The notes: generated by a model not told the origin, from the letters alone. Positions 53,391 to 63,264 are shown, counted from the first letter of the stretch. The stretch: 64,000 nucleotides of DNA from Porphyromonas loveana (GCF_003096695.1 NZ_QEKY01000012.1:1-64000); one strand, 5' to 3'. A program made the numbers and translations.

Positions 53391-54882
53391 CCATTCCCAC
53401 GATAATCGCCGCTGTTACAGGTAGAGACGGTTGCCACGTGCGTTCGAAACTCGGAGCCACGTAGGCCGCAGCCGTCACCAACTCTTCCGTCCATTGCGCA
53501 CAGAGGGTGACCAGACTTCCCAGTATCCCAACAGACCATCCCAACGCCGCCACGATCATATAGAGAAGGGTGGCAGGAATGAGTATCGAGACGATGAGGG
53601 TGAGCGGGAGATTGACCCAGAGAAATACCAGACCGATGCGTCCGAAAAAGTGGGCGACGAGCGGTAAGGTAAATGCCTGAGCGGACAGACAGACACCGAT
53701 GCTGTCGCGGCAGAGGCGGAGCACGGGCTGGCGCACGTTGGGTACAAGGCCGATAATCGGGTGGAAGAAAATCAGGATGGAAGCCACGGCGGCATAGCTC
53801 AGCAGAAAGCCCAGATCATAGTAGGCAAAAGGATTGGTCACGAGTGTCATGAAAGCCGCGGCAGCCCATATATTCAGCCCGTCTGCAGGCCGTCCCAGCA
53901 GTTTGCCGATGATATAGAGCGTAACCATGACCATCGAGCGGATGCCGGGGGCACCCAGTCCGCAGACGAAGGCGTAGCTCCATCCTCCGATCAACAATAG
54001 GAGCCACTCGGCTCTCTTCCATCGTTGCGGGATCGGCAAGGCACGAAATAAAAGTCCGATGGCACTCAAGATGATGACCACGTGGAAGCCGCTCACGGCC
54101 AAAATATGTGCTACGCCTGCGGCGGTGAAGGCCTTGCGCAGAGCAGGATCATCTCCGTATCGTCCCAGACACATAGTCTCCAGCATACTGCGCTGTGAGT
54201 CGGATAGCGCGGGCGAGAGCGTCTGTAGCGTTGCAGCCAACCAGTCCGATACATCCATCGCAGTCTTGCGCAGAGAGAAAGGGCGTTCTCCTGTTATCGG
54301 CTGCAGTGTGATCGCTTGCCGACTTGTGTGGAGCGTGCCGCTTATGCCTCTGCCGGCGAGGTATCGTCCCATCGCGGGTGCCTGCTTCTCCCATTGGGCG
54401 ATCGAGCGGGTGTACATACGGTTAATGCCGAGCACTTGGCCCCGACGGATAGCCTCCTTTCTCTCATGTCCTCGTATATATAATAGATAGGAAGGCGACG
54501 TGTCTCCCGTGACCGGACGCACGAGCATCCGCAGTTTGTCCCCCCGCCATTCGGGATTGCTCTCAACATAGAAGGATGTGCCCATCGGCAGGTTCTCGGG
54601 AGCCGATGCTGTCATCCTTTCTAAGGAGAGTTGTGTGGACAAGGCTCCCGTGCCAATCAAGAGCGAGGCTATCCATCCCCGACGCAGAAGATAGATGCCA
54701 CGAGGACCAATGATGCGCCCGAAGAGGAAAGATGCAGGCAAAAGCAAGACCCCTGCCGTCAGTGCGACAAGCACGACGGTAGGGGTCCGAAGGTATGTGG
54801 CCAGAGCTATGCCTACGACGAGGAAGAGCAGCGGCGATAGAAAGGGGCGCCTGCGGATGTGGAGTCTCCGAAGGAACGTCAT
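53344..54882 (-). CDS. comEC: ComEC/Rec2-family DNA uptake channel
   Basis: A 512-residue polytopic membrane protein. The N-terminal spans and DUF4131-like soluble region (about residues 60-200) precede the competence core with HILAVSGFHVVIILSA (about 258-273) and a series of spans. The C-terminal metallo-beta-lactamase domain found in many ComEC proteins is absent. It should move single-stranded DNA across the inner membrane; P. gingivalis is naturally competent. It lies 8 bases after rpe and its 3' end overlaps aroK by 47 bases. Confidence 0.9.
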   Translation of the reverse strand: MTFLRRLHIRRRPFLSPLLFLVVGIALATYLRTPTVVLVALTAGVLLLPASFLFGRIIGPRGIYLLRRGWIASLLIGTGALSTQLSLERMTASAPENLPMGTSFYVESNPEWRGDKLRMLVRPVTGDTSPSYLLYIRGHERKEAIRRGQVLGINRMYTRSIAQWEKQAPAMGRYLAGRGISGTLHTSRQAITLQPITGERPFSLRKTAMDVSDWLAATLQTLSPALSDSQRSMLETMCLGRYGDDPALRKAFTAAGVAHILAVSGFHVVIILSAIGLLFRALPIPQRWKRAEWLLLLIGGWSYAFVCGLGAPGIRSMVMVTLYIIGKLLGRPADGLNIWAAAAFMTLVTNPFAYYDLGFLLSYAAVASILIFFHPIIGLVPNVRQPVLRLCRDSIGVCLSAQAFTLPLVAHFFGRIGLVFLWVNLPLTLIVSILIPATLLYMIVAALGWSVGILGSLVTLCAQWTEELVTAAAYVAPSFERTWQPSLPVTAAIIVGMVMAGILWRASLRRYE

Positions 54883-54890
54883 ATCACCCC

Positions 54891-55547
54891 TTAGCGGCGA
54901 TAACTTTTGAGCAGACTGATGGCTTCCTCCGGTTTTTCGGCTCCGAAGACATAGCTTCCTGCCACGAGCGAATCGGCACCGGCTTCGATCAGTTGCTTGC
55001 CGGTGGTGGCATTGACACCTCCGTCTATCTGGATGAGCGTATTCAGCCCTCGGCGGTCTATCATCTCGCGGAGGCGACGTGTCTTATCAGTCGCTCTTTC
55101 GATGAACTTCTGTCCTCCGAACCCCGGATTCACACTCATCAACAGCACCATGTCGGCCTCTTCCAGTACGTCGGTCAAGGTTTCTACGGGGGTGTGGGGA
55201 TTGAGCGTGACGCCCGACTTCATGCCGGCCTTGCGGATGGCGGCCAATGAGCGATGCAGGTGCGGGCTGGCTTCGTAGTGCACGTTCATCATGTGCACGC
55301 CCAGTTCGGCCAGTCGGTCCACGAACTTCATCGGCTCCACGATCATCAAGTGGACGTCAAGCGGTTTCTTACAGATCGGGCGGATAGCCTCCAGGATGGG
55401 GAAGCCGAACGAGAGGTTGGGGACGAAGACGCCGTCCATGATGTCGATATGCAGCCAGTCGGCATCGCTGCGATTGATCATCTCTATGTCATCGGCCAAG
55501 TGCAAGAAGTCGGCCGAGAGTAGCGAGGGAGATATGATGGGTTTCAT
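54891..55547 (-). CDS. rpe: Ribulose-phosphate 3-epimerase
   Basis: A 218-residue TIM-barrel enzyme of the pentose phosphate pathway. It opens MKPIISPSLLSADF, with the metal-site blocks HIDIMDGVFVPN (about residues 34-45), DVHLMI (about 65-70) and VNPGFGGQKF (about 140-149), then IDGGVN and ADSLVAGSYVF. I use the ATG at 55547; the frame from 55682 adds 45 residues with no role. comEC follows. Confidence 0.95.
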   Translation of the reverse strand: MKPIISPSLLSADFLHLADDIEMINRSDADWLHIDIMDGVFVPNLSFGFPILEAIRPICKKPLDVHLMIVEPMKFVDRLAELGVHMMNVHYEASPHLHRSLAAIRKAGMKSGVTLNPHTPVETLTDVLEEADMVLLMSVNPGFGGQKFIERATDKTRRLREMIDRRGLNTLIQIDGGVNATTGKQLIEAGADSLVAGSYVFGAEKPEEAISLLKSYRR

Positions 55548-55697
55548 ATCGCGTTTGTGGTTAGTTAGTTGCCACAAAGTTATGCCTTTCTTCCGACCCG
55601 TAATCCTTTTCCCGTCTTCGATTCGCTTATTAGAAGCGCATAGATAGTCCGATTTGTTTCCGGAGTGAGCTCTCAATCTCAACCTAATGTAATTCTT

Positions 55698-55705
55698 TAT
55701 ATTTG
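55698..55705 (+). promoter_or_regulatory. -7 box of umuDC
   Basis: TATATTTG ends seven bases before the umuD ATG, so the transcript may be leaderless. I see no convincing LexA-type palindrome next to it. Confidence 0.5.
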
Positions 55706-55712
55706 TCGAGAG

Positions 55713-56138
55713 ATGATAGAATTATTCCAGACCGATACAGGCTCTTCCGTCCTGCTTCCTTTTGCAGACGAGGGCATACGCGCCGGATTCCCCACGCCGG
55801 CGCAGGACTATTTGGATGTGGCGATCGACTTGAATCACGAGCTTATCGCCCATCCGCAGAGTACTTTCTACGGACGAGTGAGGGGCAATTCGATGGAGGA
55901 TGCCCATGTGTTTGACGGGGATTTATTGGTGATCGACAAATCCCTCAATCCGCGTGACGGGGATATGGCAGTCTGCTTCCTTGATGGAGAGTTCACTCTC
56001 AAGACGATCCGCATCACGGCGGAAGAGATCCTGCTCGTTCCCGCCAATCCGGACTATCCCACGATTCACGTAACCGAGTCGGACGACTTCACCATCTGGG
56101 GTATCGTCACTTATTGTATTCACAAGACAAGGAGATAG
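55713..56138 (+). CDS. umuD: UmuD-like S24 self-cleaving protein
   Basis: A 141-residue UmuD/LexA-family peptidase subunit for the translesion polymerase. The self-cleavage bond Ala-Gly appears in GIRAGFPTPAQDYLD (about residues 21-35). The catalytic Ser is in VRGNSMEDA (about 58-66) and the Lys in GEFTLKTIR (about 94-102). It lacks a DNA-binding domain, as UmuD should. I use the ATG at 55713 because the -7 box precedes it. umuC starts 6 bases after its stop. Confidence 0.93.
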   Translation: MIELFQTDTGSSVLLPFADEGIRAGFPTPAQDYLDVAIDLNHELIAHPQSTFYGRVRGNSMEDAHVFDGDLLVIDKSLNPRDGDMAVCFLDGEFTLKTIRITAEEILLVPANPDYPTIHVTESDDFTIWGIVTYCIHKTRR

Positions 56139-56144
56139 TCGCCT

Positions 56145-57413
56145 GTGTATGCTCTCTTAGACTGTAACAACTTTTTTGTCAGTTGCGAGCGCGTTTTCAA
56201 TCCGGCGCTTTGCCATCGACCAGTCGTTGTCCTGTCGGGGAATGATGGCTGCATCATAGCGCGAAGCAACGAGGCCAAAGCTATCGGCATAGGGATGGGG
56301 CAGCCTTTCTTCAAGGTGCAGGAGCTTATCCGTCGTCACGATGTGGCTTATCTGAGTTCTAACTTTGTCCTCTATGGCGATATGTCGCGACGGGTGATGT
56401 CTCTTGTGACAGAGATGGTGCCGCATATGTCGGTCTATTCGGTGGACGAATGCTTCATGGACTTGACCGACGTGGCGGATTATATGACGCTGTGTCGAAA
56501 ACTGGCTCGTCGTGTGCAGCAATGCACAGGCATACCCGTGAGCATCGGGATAGCCGAGACGATGACGCTCGCCAAAGTGGCAGGCAAGTATGCCAAACAA
56601 TATGCCGGTTATAAAGGGGTATGTGCCATCGACACAGAAGAGAAGCGCGAGAAGGCGCTTCGCTCGTTCGAGGTAGGCGATGTGTGGGGGATAGGGCGCC
56701 GACTCTCCAAAAAACTCTACTACTATGGCGTCAATACGGCTACCGACTTTTGCCAGATGTCGGAAGGGCGCGTCCGTCGGCTGGCGGGCATAACGGGCGT
56801 GAGGACTTGGCAGGAGCTGAAGGGAGTGGCTTGCATCGAGTTTGCATCGTCTCATCCCCGTCAGAGCATTTGTACCACACGTTCTTTTGCCCGTCCGTGC
56901 TATGAGTTTGACGCCCTGCTCAAATACTTGGCCGTCTTTGCCGATAGTACTTGTGGCAAGTTGCGCAGAGAGAAGGAGAGAGCCTGCAGGCTGAGTATAT
57001 TCGTGAGTAGTAGTCGTTTCGACCAAGAGAATCGTTATGCTGCCTCCAATGAAATGAGCTTACCCGTGGCCACGGCCGATCCTTCCGAACTATTGCCACA
57101 TATCCGCTCGCTGCTGCAAGAGATTTACCGCCCTCATGTGCCCTATAAGCAGGCGGGAGTTATCTTGTCCGACATCGTCACTGAGGCCTATCAGCTCAGT
57201 CTGTTCGACCCCATAGACCGTGCTCGCCAAGAGCGTTTCCTGCATGCGGTGGACAATATCCGAGGCCGTTATGGAAGGGATAGTCTGGCGATGGCGATAC
57301 AGGGTGTGCATGAAGAGAAAGCCGTTATCTCGTCATCCAAATATCGTTCACGAGACTACACAACGAGTCTGAACGAAGTCATCGACATCGTCCTGCCACC
57401 AACGAAAAAATAA
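56145..57413 (+). CDS. umuC: UmuC Y-family DNA polymerase
   Basis: A 422-residue Y-family polymerase V catalytic subunit. YALLDCNNFFVSCER (about residues 2-16) and SVDECFMDLTD (about 102-112) supply the acidic catalytic residues, and GIGMGQPFFKVQ and SIGIAETMTLAKVA (about 138-151) are standard. The C terminus contains the LSLFDP beta-clamp-type motif (QLSLFD, about 350-355). It works with processed UmuD in error-prone bypass. It converges with truA. Confidence 0.95.
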   Translation: MYALLDCNNFFVSCERVFNPALCHRPVVVLSGNDGCIIARSNEAKAIGIGMGQPFFKVQELIRRHDVAYLSSNFVLYGDMSRRVMSLVTEMVPHMSVYSVDECFMDLTDVADYMTLCRKLARRVQQCTGIPVSIGIAETMTLAKVAGKYAKQYAGYKGVCAIDTEEKREKALRSFEVGDVWGIGRRLSKKLYYYGVNTATDFCQMSEGRVRRLAGITGVRTWQELKGVACIEFASSHPRQSICTTRSFARPCYEFDALLKYLAVFADSTCGKLRREKERACRLSIFVSSSRFDQENRYAASNEMSLPVATADPSELLPHIRSLLQEIYRPHVPYKQAGVILSDIVTEAYQLSLFDPIDRARQERFLHAVDNIRGRYGRDSLAMAIQGVHEEKAVISSSKYRSRDYTTSLNEVIDIVLPPTKK

Positions 57414-57450
57414 GGGAGCGTCTCTTCGGAAGATAGCTATACGCGACAGC

Positions 57451-58209
57451 TTAAAGAAATAGCTCGGAGGGGTAAACTACTCGCTCCAGATAGAGGGCGT
57501 GTGCGGGAGCCGATGAGCCGGCCTGTCCGCGATCTTGGGATTGGATGATGCGTCGGAAGTCCTCGACGGACAGTTTGCCCGTACCCACGTGGAAGAGCGT
57601 GCCGACGATGGCGCGGACCATATTGCGTAAGAAGCGATCTGCAGTGATGACGAAGACCCATTGTCCGGCTTTCTCAAGTGGTATCCAGCGGGCTTCTGTC
57701 ACACGACAATTGTTGGTCTTTACATCCGTATGCAGCTTGCAGAAGCTGGTGAAGTCTACGTACTCGAAGAGGAGGGCGGCGGCTTCATTCATGCGAGCAT
57801 AGTCGAGACGGCGATACGTTTTGAGCATCAGGCCGTCCGAGAACGGATCTTTATCCTCTGTCAGATAGTAGTGATAGGTTCTGGAGACGGCATCGAATCG
57901 AGCGTGCGCATCCTGTCGGACGGGTACGATGCGGTAGATTACGATGTCGCGAGGGAGGAGTTTATTGAGCCTGTCAACGAGAAGGGCAGCTTCTTCACCC
58001 GCTTGGCAGGGGAGATCGCTATGCGCGATCATCTCATGCGCATGCACCCCTGCATCCGTCCTGCCCGCACCCACTAAACTGATGGGCGTGCGGAGGATGG
58101 TCGTCAACGCTTCTTCGATCGTCTGTTGCACACTCGGCGCGTTAGGCTGAGTCTGCCAACCGCTATAGCGAGTGCCGTTATAGGCTAAGTAGATAAAGAA
58201 GCGACCCAT
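57451..58209 (-). CDS. truA: tRNA pseudouridine synthase A
   Basis: A 252-residue enzyme that modifies positions 38-40 of tRNA anticodon stems. It has the catalytic Asp in VGAGRTDAGVHAHE (about residues 46-59), YLAYNGTRYSGWQ at the start and FLRNMVRAIVGTL (about 204-216) near the end. It starts one base after the topA stop, which indicates one transcript with topA. Confidence 0.95.
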   Translation of the reverse strand: MGRFFIYLAYNGTRYSGWQTQPNAPSVQQTIEEALTTILRTPISLVGAGRTDAGVHAHEMIAHSDLPCQAGEEAALLVDRLNKLLPRDIVIYRIVPVRQDAHARFDAVSRTYHYYLTEDKDPFSDGLMLKTYRRLDYARMNEAAALLFEYVDFTSFCKLHTDVKTNNCRVTEARWIPLEKAGQWVFVITADRFLRNMVRAIVGTLFHVGTGKLSVEDFRRIIQSQDRGQAGSSAPAHALYLERVVYPSELFL

Positions 58210-60585
58210 TTAGTCTTTCTTGGCAGCCTTCTTTGCCGTTGTCTTTTTGGCCGGCTCTTTTTTCTTGCTCTTGGTCGTCTTGGCAGGGCTTTCCTCTACA
58301 AACTTCAGGCAGTCTTCGTACGTCAACTCTTCGGGACGCTCGACGGTCTTGGGGATTTTGTAGTTATTGGTTTGGTACTTGATGTATGCTCCGAAGCGTC
58401 CGGTACGGATTTCCATATCAGGATGCTCAGCAAAGCTTTTGAGCAGATTCTTCTCTTCAGCCATGCGTTTGTCTTGGATCAGCTCAATGGCATCGTCTAA
58501 GGTCAGGCTAAGCGGATCGACTCCTTTGGGAAGACCGACGAACTTACCCGCGTGCTTGACGTAAGGGCCGAAGCGTCCGATGGCCACTGTGATCTCTGCG
58601 CTCTCGTACTCTCCTAATTTCTTAGGGAGGAGGAATAGCTCCAATGCTTCCTCTAACGTGATGGAGTCGATCGATTGATTGGGTTGGAGGGAGGCAAATT
58701 GAGGCTTGATGCCGTTCTCTTTGTCGGTGTGTCCCTTCTGTACCATGGGGCCATAGCGTCCTACTCGTACGATGATAGGTTCACCACTGGAGGGATCGGT
58801 CCCCAACATCCTGTCGCCGACGCGCTGCTCCGGATCAAAAGCTGAAGCCTCCACTACGCGCGGATGAAATTTGTCATAGAAAATACCGATCTGCTTTTGC
58901 CACTGTAGCTTGCCTTCGGCTATTTGGTCGAACTCCTTTTCCACTTTTGCGGTGAAGTTATAATCCACTACCTGAGGGAACGAAGCTACGAGGAAGTCGT
59001 TCACAATCAATCCCATATCGGTGGGTAGAAGTTTGTTGCGATCTTGTCCTGTCTGTTCGGTGCGGACGGTTTCGGTTATATCCTTGCCTGCTGCGTATTC
59101 GAGCACGACGTAATCACGATTCTTCCCCGGCTTGTCGCCACGCACGACATAGTTGCGGTTTTGTATTGTCTGGATCGTAGGTGCATAGGTGGATGGTCGG
59201 CCGATACCCAGTTCTTCCATCTTGTGCACGAGACTGGCTTCCGTGTAGCGCGGAGGACGCTGGGTGAAGCTCTCGGTCGCTTTGGCTTGCTGCAAGCGAA
59301 GCGTGTCGCCGGCATGTGCCAAGGGTAACAGACGTTCCTCCATTCCTGCTGATGTCTGCTCTTCGTCGGTGTCCTCTCGATAGACTCCTAAGAAGCCATC
59401 GAATGTGATGACTTCGCCTTGAACGGAGAGTGTGTCTTCGAATTTGTTCGATCCGATGGTGATAGTTGTCCTTTCGAGAACGGCATCTGCCATCTGCGAA
59501 GCGATTGTCCTGCGACGAATCAGTTGGTAAAGTTTCTGCTCCTGTGGTGTACCTTCTATTTCGGCCTTATTTATATAGGTAGGACGGATGGCTTCGTGTG
59601 CTTCCTGAGCACCCTTGGTCTTGGTCTTATAGCGACGGAATTGATAGTACTTCTCACCCCACTGTTCCGTTATTTCTTTCTTGAGTGCGCCTAATGCCAG
59701 ATCCGACAGATTGACCGAGTCGGTACGCATATAGGTGATAAGTCCTTCCTCGTACAACTTCTGTGCGATGCGCATCGTCTGGACTACGGTGTATCCGAGC
59801 TTGCGAGCAGCTTCCTGTTGGAGGGTGGAGGTGGTGAAGGGCATGGCCGGAGAGCGCTTGCCCGGGCGCTTGGTGACGTCCGTGATGCGGAAGTCAGCTC
59901 CGATGCTCTGCTCCAGAAAACGGCGAGCCTCTTCTTTTGTTTTGAACCGAGTCTGTAATTCGGCTGTCAATGCCTTGCCATCCGGCAAGATAAACTCGAT
60001 AACAGTCCGATACGAAACTTCGGGAACGAAGGTATTGATCTCACGTTCTCTTTCCACAATGAGGCGCAAGGATACGGACTGGACGCGTCCTGCCGATAGG
60101 GAAGGACGGATGCGCCTCCAGAGTACGGGCGATAGCTCGAAGCCCACGATGCGGTCGAGTACGCGTCGCGCTTGCTGAGCATCTACCAGATGGATGTCGA
60201 TGTCACGCGGGTTCTCAATGGCTGCCTTGATGGCCGACTCGGTGATTTCATGGAAGACAATTCGCTTCGTAGGTCTGTTCTGCAATCCCAATACCTCATA
60301 CAAATGCCATGCGATGGCTTCTCCTTCGCGGTCCTCATCGGAAGCCAACCAGATGTAATCGGCTTTGTCAGCTTGAGTCTTCAGCTCTTTGACAACAGAG
60401 CGCTTATCAGTCGGAATCTCATATTCAGGCTCATAATTATTCTTGATGTCAACACTGAATTTATTGGGCTTGAGGTCGCGGATGTGGCCGTAGCTCGATA
60501 GTACTTGAAAATCCGGACCCAAGAATCGTGCTATCGTTTTAGCTTTTGCCGGAGACTCTACGATGACTAAATTTTTCATCCTCAT
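58210..60585 (-). CDS. topA: DNA topoisomerase I
   Basis: A 791-residue type IA topoisomerase that relaxes negative supercoils. The Toprim domain opens NLVIVESPAKAKTIARFLG (about residues 5-22), followed by DEDREGEAIAWHL (about 72-84). SLSAGRVQSVSLRLI (about 163-177) is standard, and the catalytic Tyr is in LITYMRTDSVNLS (about 298-310). C-terminal repeats with GRFGPYVK-type units replace Cys4 zinc fingers, and a Lys/Ala-rich tail ends the protein. The promoter is 29-59 bases upstream. A second ATG at 60579 is possible. Confidence 0.96.
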   Translation of the reverse strand: MRMKNLVIVESPAKAKTIARFLGPDFQVLSSYGHIRDLKPNKFSVDIKNNYEPEYEIPTDKRSVVKELKTQADKADYIWLASDEDREGEAIAWHLYEVLGLQNRPTKRIVFHEITESAIKAAIENPRDIDIHLVDAQQARRVLDRIVGFELSPVLWRRIRPSLSAGRVQSVSLRLIVEREREINTFVPEVSYRTVIEFILPDGKALTAELQTRFKTKEEARRFLEQSIGADFRITDVTKRPGKRSPAMPFTTSTLQQEAARKLGYTVVQTMRIAQKLYEEGLITYMRTDSVNLSDLALGALKKEITEQWGEKYYQFRRYKTKTKGAQEAHEAIRPTYINKAEIEGTPQEQKLYQLIRRRTIASQMADAVLERTTITIGSNKFEDTLSVQGEVITFDGFLGVYREDTDEEQTSAGMEERLLPLAHAGDTLRLQQAKATESFTQRPPRYTEASLVHKMEELGIGRPSTYAPTIQTIQNRNYVVRGDKPGKNRDYVVLEYAAGKDITETVRTEQTGQDRNKLLPTDMGLIVNDFLVASFPQVVDYNFTAKVEKEFDQIAEGKLQWQKQIGIFYDKFHPRVVEASAFDPEQRVGDRMLGTDPSSGEPIIVRVGRYGPMVQKGHTDKENGIKPQFASLQPNQSIDSITLEEALELFLLPKKLGEYESAEITVAIGRFGPYVKHAGKFVGLPKGVDPLSLTLDDAIELIQDKRMAEEKNLLKSFAEHPDMEIRTGRFGAYIKYQTNNYKIPKTVERPEELTYEDCLKFVEESPAKTTKSKKKEPAKKTTAKKAAKKD

Positions 60586-60613
60586 GTTGTTGGCGTGGAG
60601 TGTATTTTGCGCG

Positions 60614-60644
60614 CAAAGGTAATGTATTCGTATTGCAATGCAAA
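60614..60644 (-). promoter_or_regulatory. Promoter of topA-truA
   Basis: Minus-strand -7 TACCTTTG (60621-60614) with TTTG (60644-60641) exactly 19 bases upstream. A GGCGCCAAA motif (60648-60656) sits just upstream. Confidence 0.8.
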
Positions 60645-60734
60645 TGTGGCGCCAAATACACGCAGCCGTTCGAACCTTTTTATATGTTTGGCCGAACTCT
60701 GAGCAAACGTGGTTGAATGGAAGATAAGGACGAG

Positions 60735-62213
60735 TTATAAGGCGCCGAAGTTGCGTCGGAAGATGGCTTCGAGCTGCTGCTTGACGAGGATGAAGTCTTG
60801 CTCTCGGCCCAGCTCTTGAGCGATCGAAGTAACGCCTCTGTCAGAGAAACCACAGGGATTGATGAGCTTGAAATAATCCAAATCCGTATTCACGTTCAAG
60901 GCAAAACCATGCATCGTCACGTGTCTGCTGCTCTTCACGCCGATGGCGCATATCTTGCGTGCGCGTCCAGGGATGTCCGGATCGAGCCATACGCCCGAGG
61001 CTCCGGCACTGCGTTCTCCTTTGAGTCCGAAGATGGCTATCAGGTCAATGATGCACTGCTCCAATATCTCAATATAGGTGCGCAAGCCGATGCCATACTG
61101 TTCGAGGTCGAAGATCGGATAGCCTGTGATCTGTCCCGGTCCGTGAAAAGTGATGTCGCCACCTCTTTCTATATGGTATAGACGGATGCCACGATTCTTG
61201 AGTAATTGCTCAGGGAGCAGCAGATTTTCTTCGTGTCCGTGCTTACCCAACGTGAGCACCGGCTCATGTTCGCAGAAGAGAAGCGTATTCTCCGGTGTAT
61301 GCCCTTCGAGCTTGGTATCTACCGCTTGCGTGAAGAGATCGCGTTGCAGGTTCAGTGCCGATTCGTAATCAATACGTCCACAGTCTTGATAGGTGTATTC
61401 GGCGCGCGATAGATGAGGCACAAAGTCTCGAATGCTTATCTCTGCATTCTCTATGACAGCTTCCAATCCGTCATAGCCTGGATGTATATGTGAGGGTAGG
61501 AGCGTCAGTAGTTCTTCGTGTAGCGGGGCATGGTGGGAGAGATGGATGAGCACTGTCTCCGGATTGTCCAACCGTGCGGACATCTCAATAGCCTGCTCTA
61601 TGGTCTGATGGGAGGGGTGTTCCTTGCGGAAACGCAGCCCGTTGATGAAGAGCAGGCGCACGCCTTCCAGTTTCTTGAGGTCTTCTTCGCCGATAGTCTT
61701 CACGTCAGTGAGGAAAGCCATATCACCGATTCGGTAACCGAGGATGGGCAATGTGCCATGCATCACGCGGATAGGCTCGACAGTAAGTCCGTCGATTTGG
61801 AAAGGTACACCGGGCTCCACGCTATGGAGTGTGAGCCGAGGTGTTCCGGGATAAGGATTCTTCCGGAAGACGTAGTGCAGCCTTTCGCGTATGGAGGCCA
61901 GCACCTTCTCCTCTCCATACACAGGCAGGTCGCGCAGCCAACTGATGGTGCGCACATCATCCAGCCCGCCCACGTGATCGTAATGCTCGTGCGTGATGAG
62001 TATGGCGTTAAGTGAGTCGATGTCTGCTGAGAGAGCTTGACGACGGAAGTCGGGACTACAGTCGATAAGAACGCGTTTGCCCGAGTCTGTGATGACAAGC
62101 AGCGAGATGCGCGTGCGCTTGTCGTGTCGGTCTTGACTGCGGCAAATCCTGCAATGGCAACCTACTTCGGGGACGCCGGTGCTGGTGCCTGAACCTAATA
62201 AGATACAACGCAT
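60735..62213 (-). CDS. lipB: Fusion of metallo-beta-lactamase-fold hydrolase and LipB octanoyltransferase
   Basis: A 492-residue two-domain protein. Residues 1 to about 255 are a PhnP/RNase Z-like MBL hydrolase: GTSTGVPEVGCHCRICRS with a structural zinc site and HEHYDHVGGLDD. Residues about 265-492 are LipB: DYESALNLQRDLF, IERGGDITFHGPGQ, ICAIGVKSSRHVTMHGFALN (catalytic Lys) and LINPCGFSD (catalytic Cys). LipB moves octanoate from acyl carrier protein to lipoyl domains. No internal stop or start explains it as two genes. It follows murB by 34 bases. The role of the hydrolase part is unknown. Confidence 0.9.
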   Translation of the reverse strand: MRCILLGSGTSTGVPEVGCHCRICRSQDRHDKRTRISLLVITDSGKRVLIDCSPDFRRQALSADIDSLNAILITHEHYDHVGGLDDVRTISWLRDLPVYGEEKVLASIRERLHYVFRKNPYPGTPRLTLHSVEPGVPFQIDGLTVEPIRVMHGTLPILGYRIGDMAFLTDVKTIGEEDLKKLEGVRLLFINGLRFRKEHPSHQTIEQAIEMSARLDNPETVLIHLSHHAPLHEELLTLLPSHIHPGYDGLEAVIENAEISIRDFVPHLSRAEYTYQDCGRIDYESALNLQRDLFTQAVDTKLEGHTPENTLLFCEHEPVLTLGKHGHEENLLLPEQLLKNRGIRLYHIERGGDITFHGPGQITGYPIFDLEQYGIGLRTYIEILEQCIIDLIAIFGLKGERSAGASGVWLDPDIPGRARKICAIGVKSSRHVTMHGFALNVNTDLDYFKLINPCGFSDRGVTSIAQELGREQDFILVKQQLEAIFRRNFGAL

Positions 62214-62247
62214 GGAAGGAAACAGAAAGGAGAGAATGGGGAATGTG

Positions 62248-63264
62248 TCAGAGAATGTACTTGACTTCGGGGTGGAGTTCTATTCCGAATCGCTCTCGGA
62301 CGCGGCCGATAATCTCCTCGGCCAATGCAGCCACTTGCGTGCCTGTGGCCCCGCCGTGGTTCACCAGTACCAAGGCCTGATGTTCGTACACGCCCACGGC
62401 TCCGTCGCGATGTCCCTTGTAACCACATTGCTCTATTAACCATCCTGCCGGCACTTTGGCGCTGCCATCCGGCTGTGGGTAGCTGGGAATGGAGGGGTAG
62501 TCCGCTTGCAGGGTGGCATATTTGTCAGCCGATACCACCGGATTGACAAAGAAGCTACCGGCGTTGCCCACCGTGGCGGGGTCGGGGAGCTTGGAACGTC
62601 GTATGCGGATGATTGTGTCGCGCACCGTTCGGAGAGAGGGAGTTGTTTGTTCCTCTGCGAGAACTTTGGATAGCGCTGTGTACTCAAGCGAAAAGGAGGG
62701 CGTGAGTTGCAGACGAAGGTCCACATACATGATGACCCACTCGGCATAGTCCGGCTCCTTGAAGATACTATAGCGATAAGCATAACGACAATCCCTCTCT
62801 GAGAAGACGCGCGTCTCTCCCGTGCGGTAGTTGCGAGCGTGAACAGCTACAATGAGCTGAGACACCTCCACACCGTAAGCGCCGATATTCTGTACAGCGG
62901 CAGCGCCTACCTGCCCTGGGATGAGCGATAGGTTCTCTGCTCCGTAGTACCCCTGCTCTACGGTATAGGCGACGAAGTCGTCCCACACCATACCGGAGCC
63001 CACACGCAGTGTGATGCTGTCCGCATCTCTGTTGAGTTCGGTGATGCCTTGTACTTCCGAATGGAGGAGAATACCATGAAAATTAGCGAGGAAGAGCAAA
63101 TTGCTCCCCTCGCCAATAGTCTGTACGCGACATTCTTGGAAAAACTCGTCTTTCACCAACCGATCGATGTCGGCGTCGCAAGTGTAGTCAATCCACCAAT
63201 CCGTCTGTGCGGCAATTCCAAATGTGTTGCGCTCGGATAGGGGATAGTTTTGTTTGATTTCCAT
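62248..63264 (-). CDS. murB: UDP-N-acetylenolpyruvoylglucosamine reductase
   Basis: A 338-residue FAD enzyme that makes UDP-MurNAc for peptidoglycan. The FAD site includes GSNLLFL and YGAENLSLIPGQVGAAAVQNIGAYG (about residues 110-134), and the catalytic Ser lies in GNAGSFFVNP (about 228-237). Size and the Tyr-containing loop suggest the E. coli-like type I. It starts one base after the SPOR gene's stop, so the two are translated from one mRNA. Confidence 0.95.
   Translation of the reverse strand: MEIKQNYPLSERNTFGIAAQTDWWIDYTCDADIDRLVKDEFFQECRVQTIGEGSNLLFLANFHGILLHSEVQGITELNRDADSITLRVGSGMVWDDFVAYTVEQGYYGAENLSLIPGQVGAAAVQNIGAYGVEVSQLIVAVHARNYRTGETRVFSERDCRYAYRYSIFKEPDYAEWVIMYVDLRLQLTPSFSLEYTALSKVLAEEQTTPSLRTVRDTIIRIRRSKLPDPATVGNAGSFFVNPVVSADKYATLQADYPSIPSYPQPDGSAKVPAGWLIEQCGYKGHRDGAVGVYEHQALVLVNHGGATGTQVAALAEEIIGRVRERFGIELHPEVKYIL

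Noticed and set aside
56157-57026. 289-codon ORF on the minus strand
   Set aside because: Antisense to umuC, which is fully supported by its motifs.
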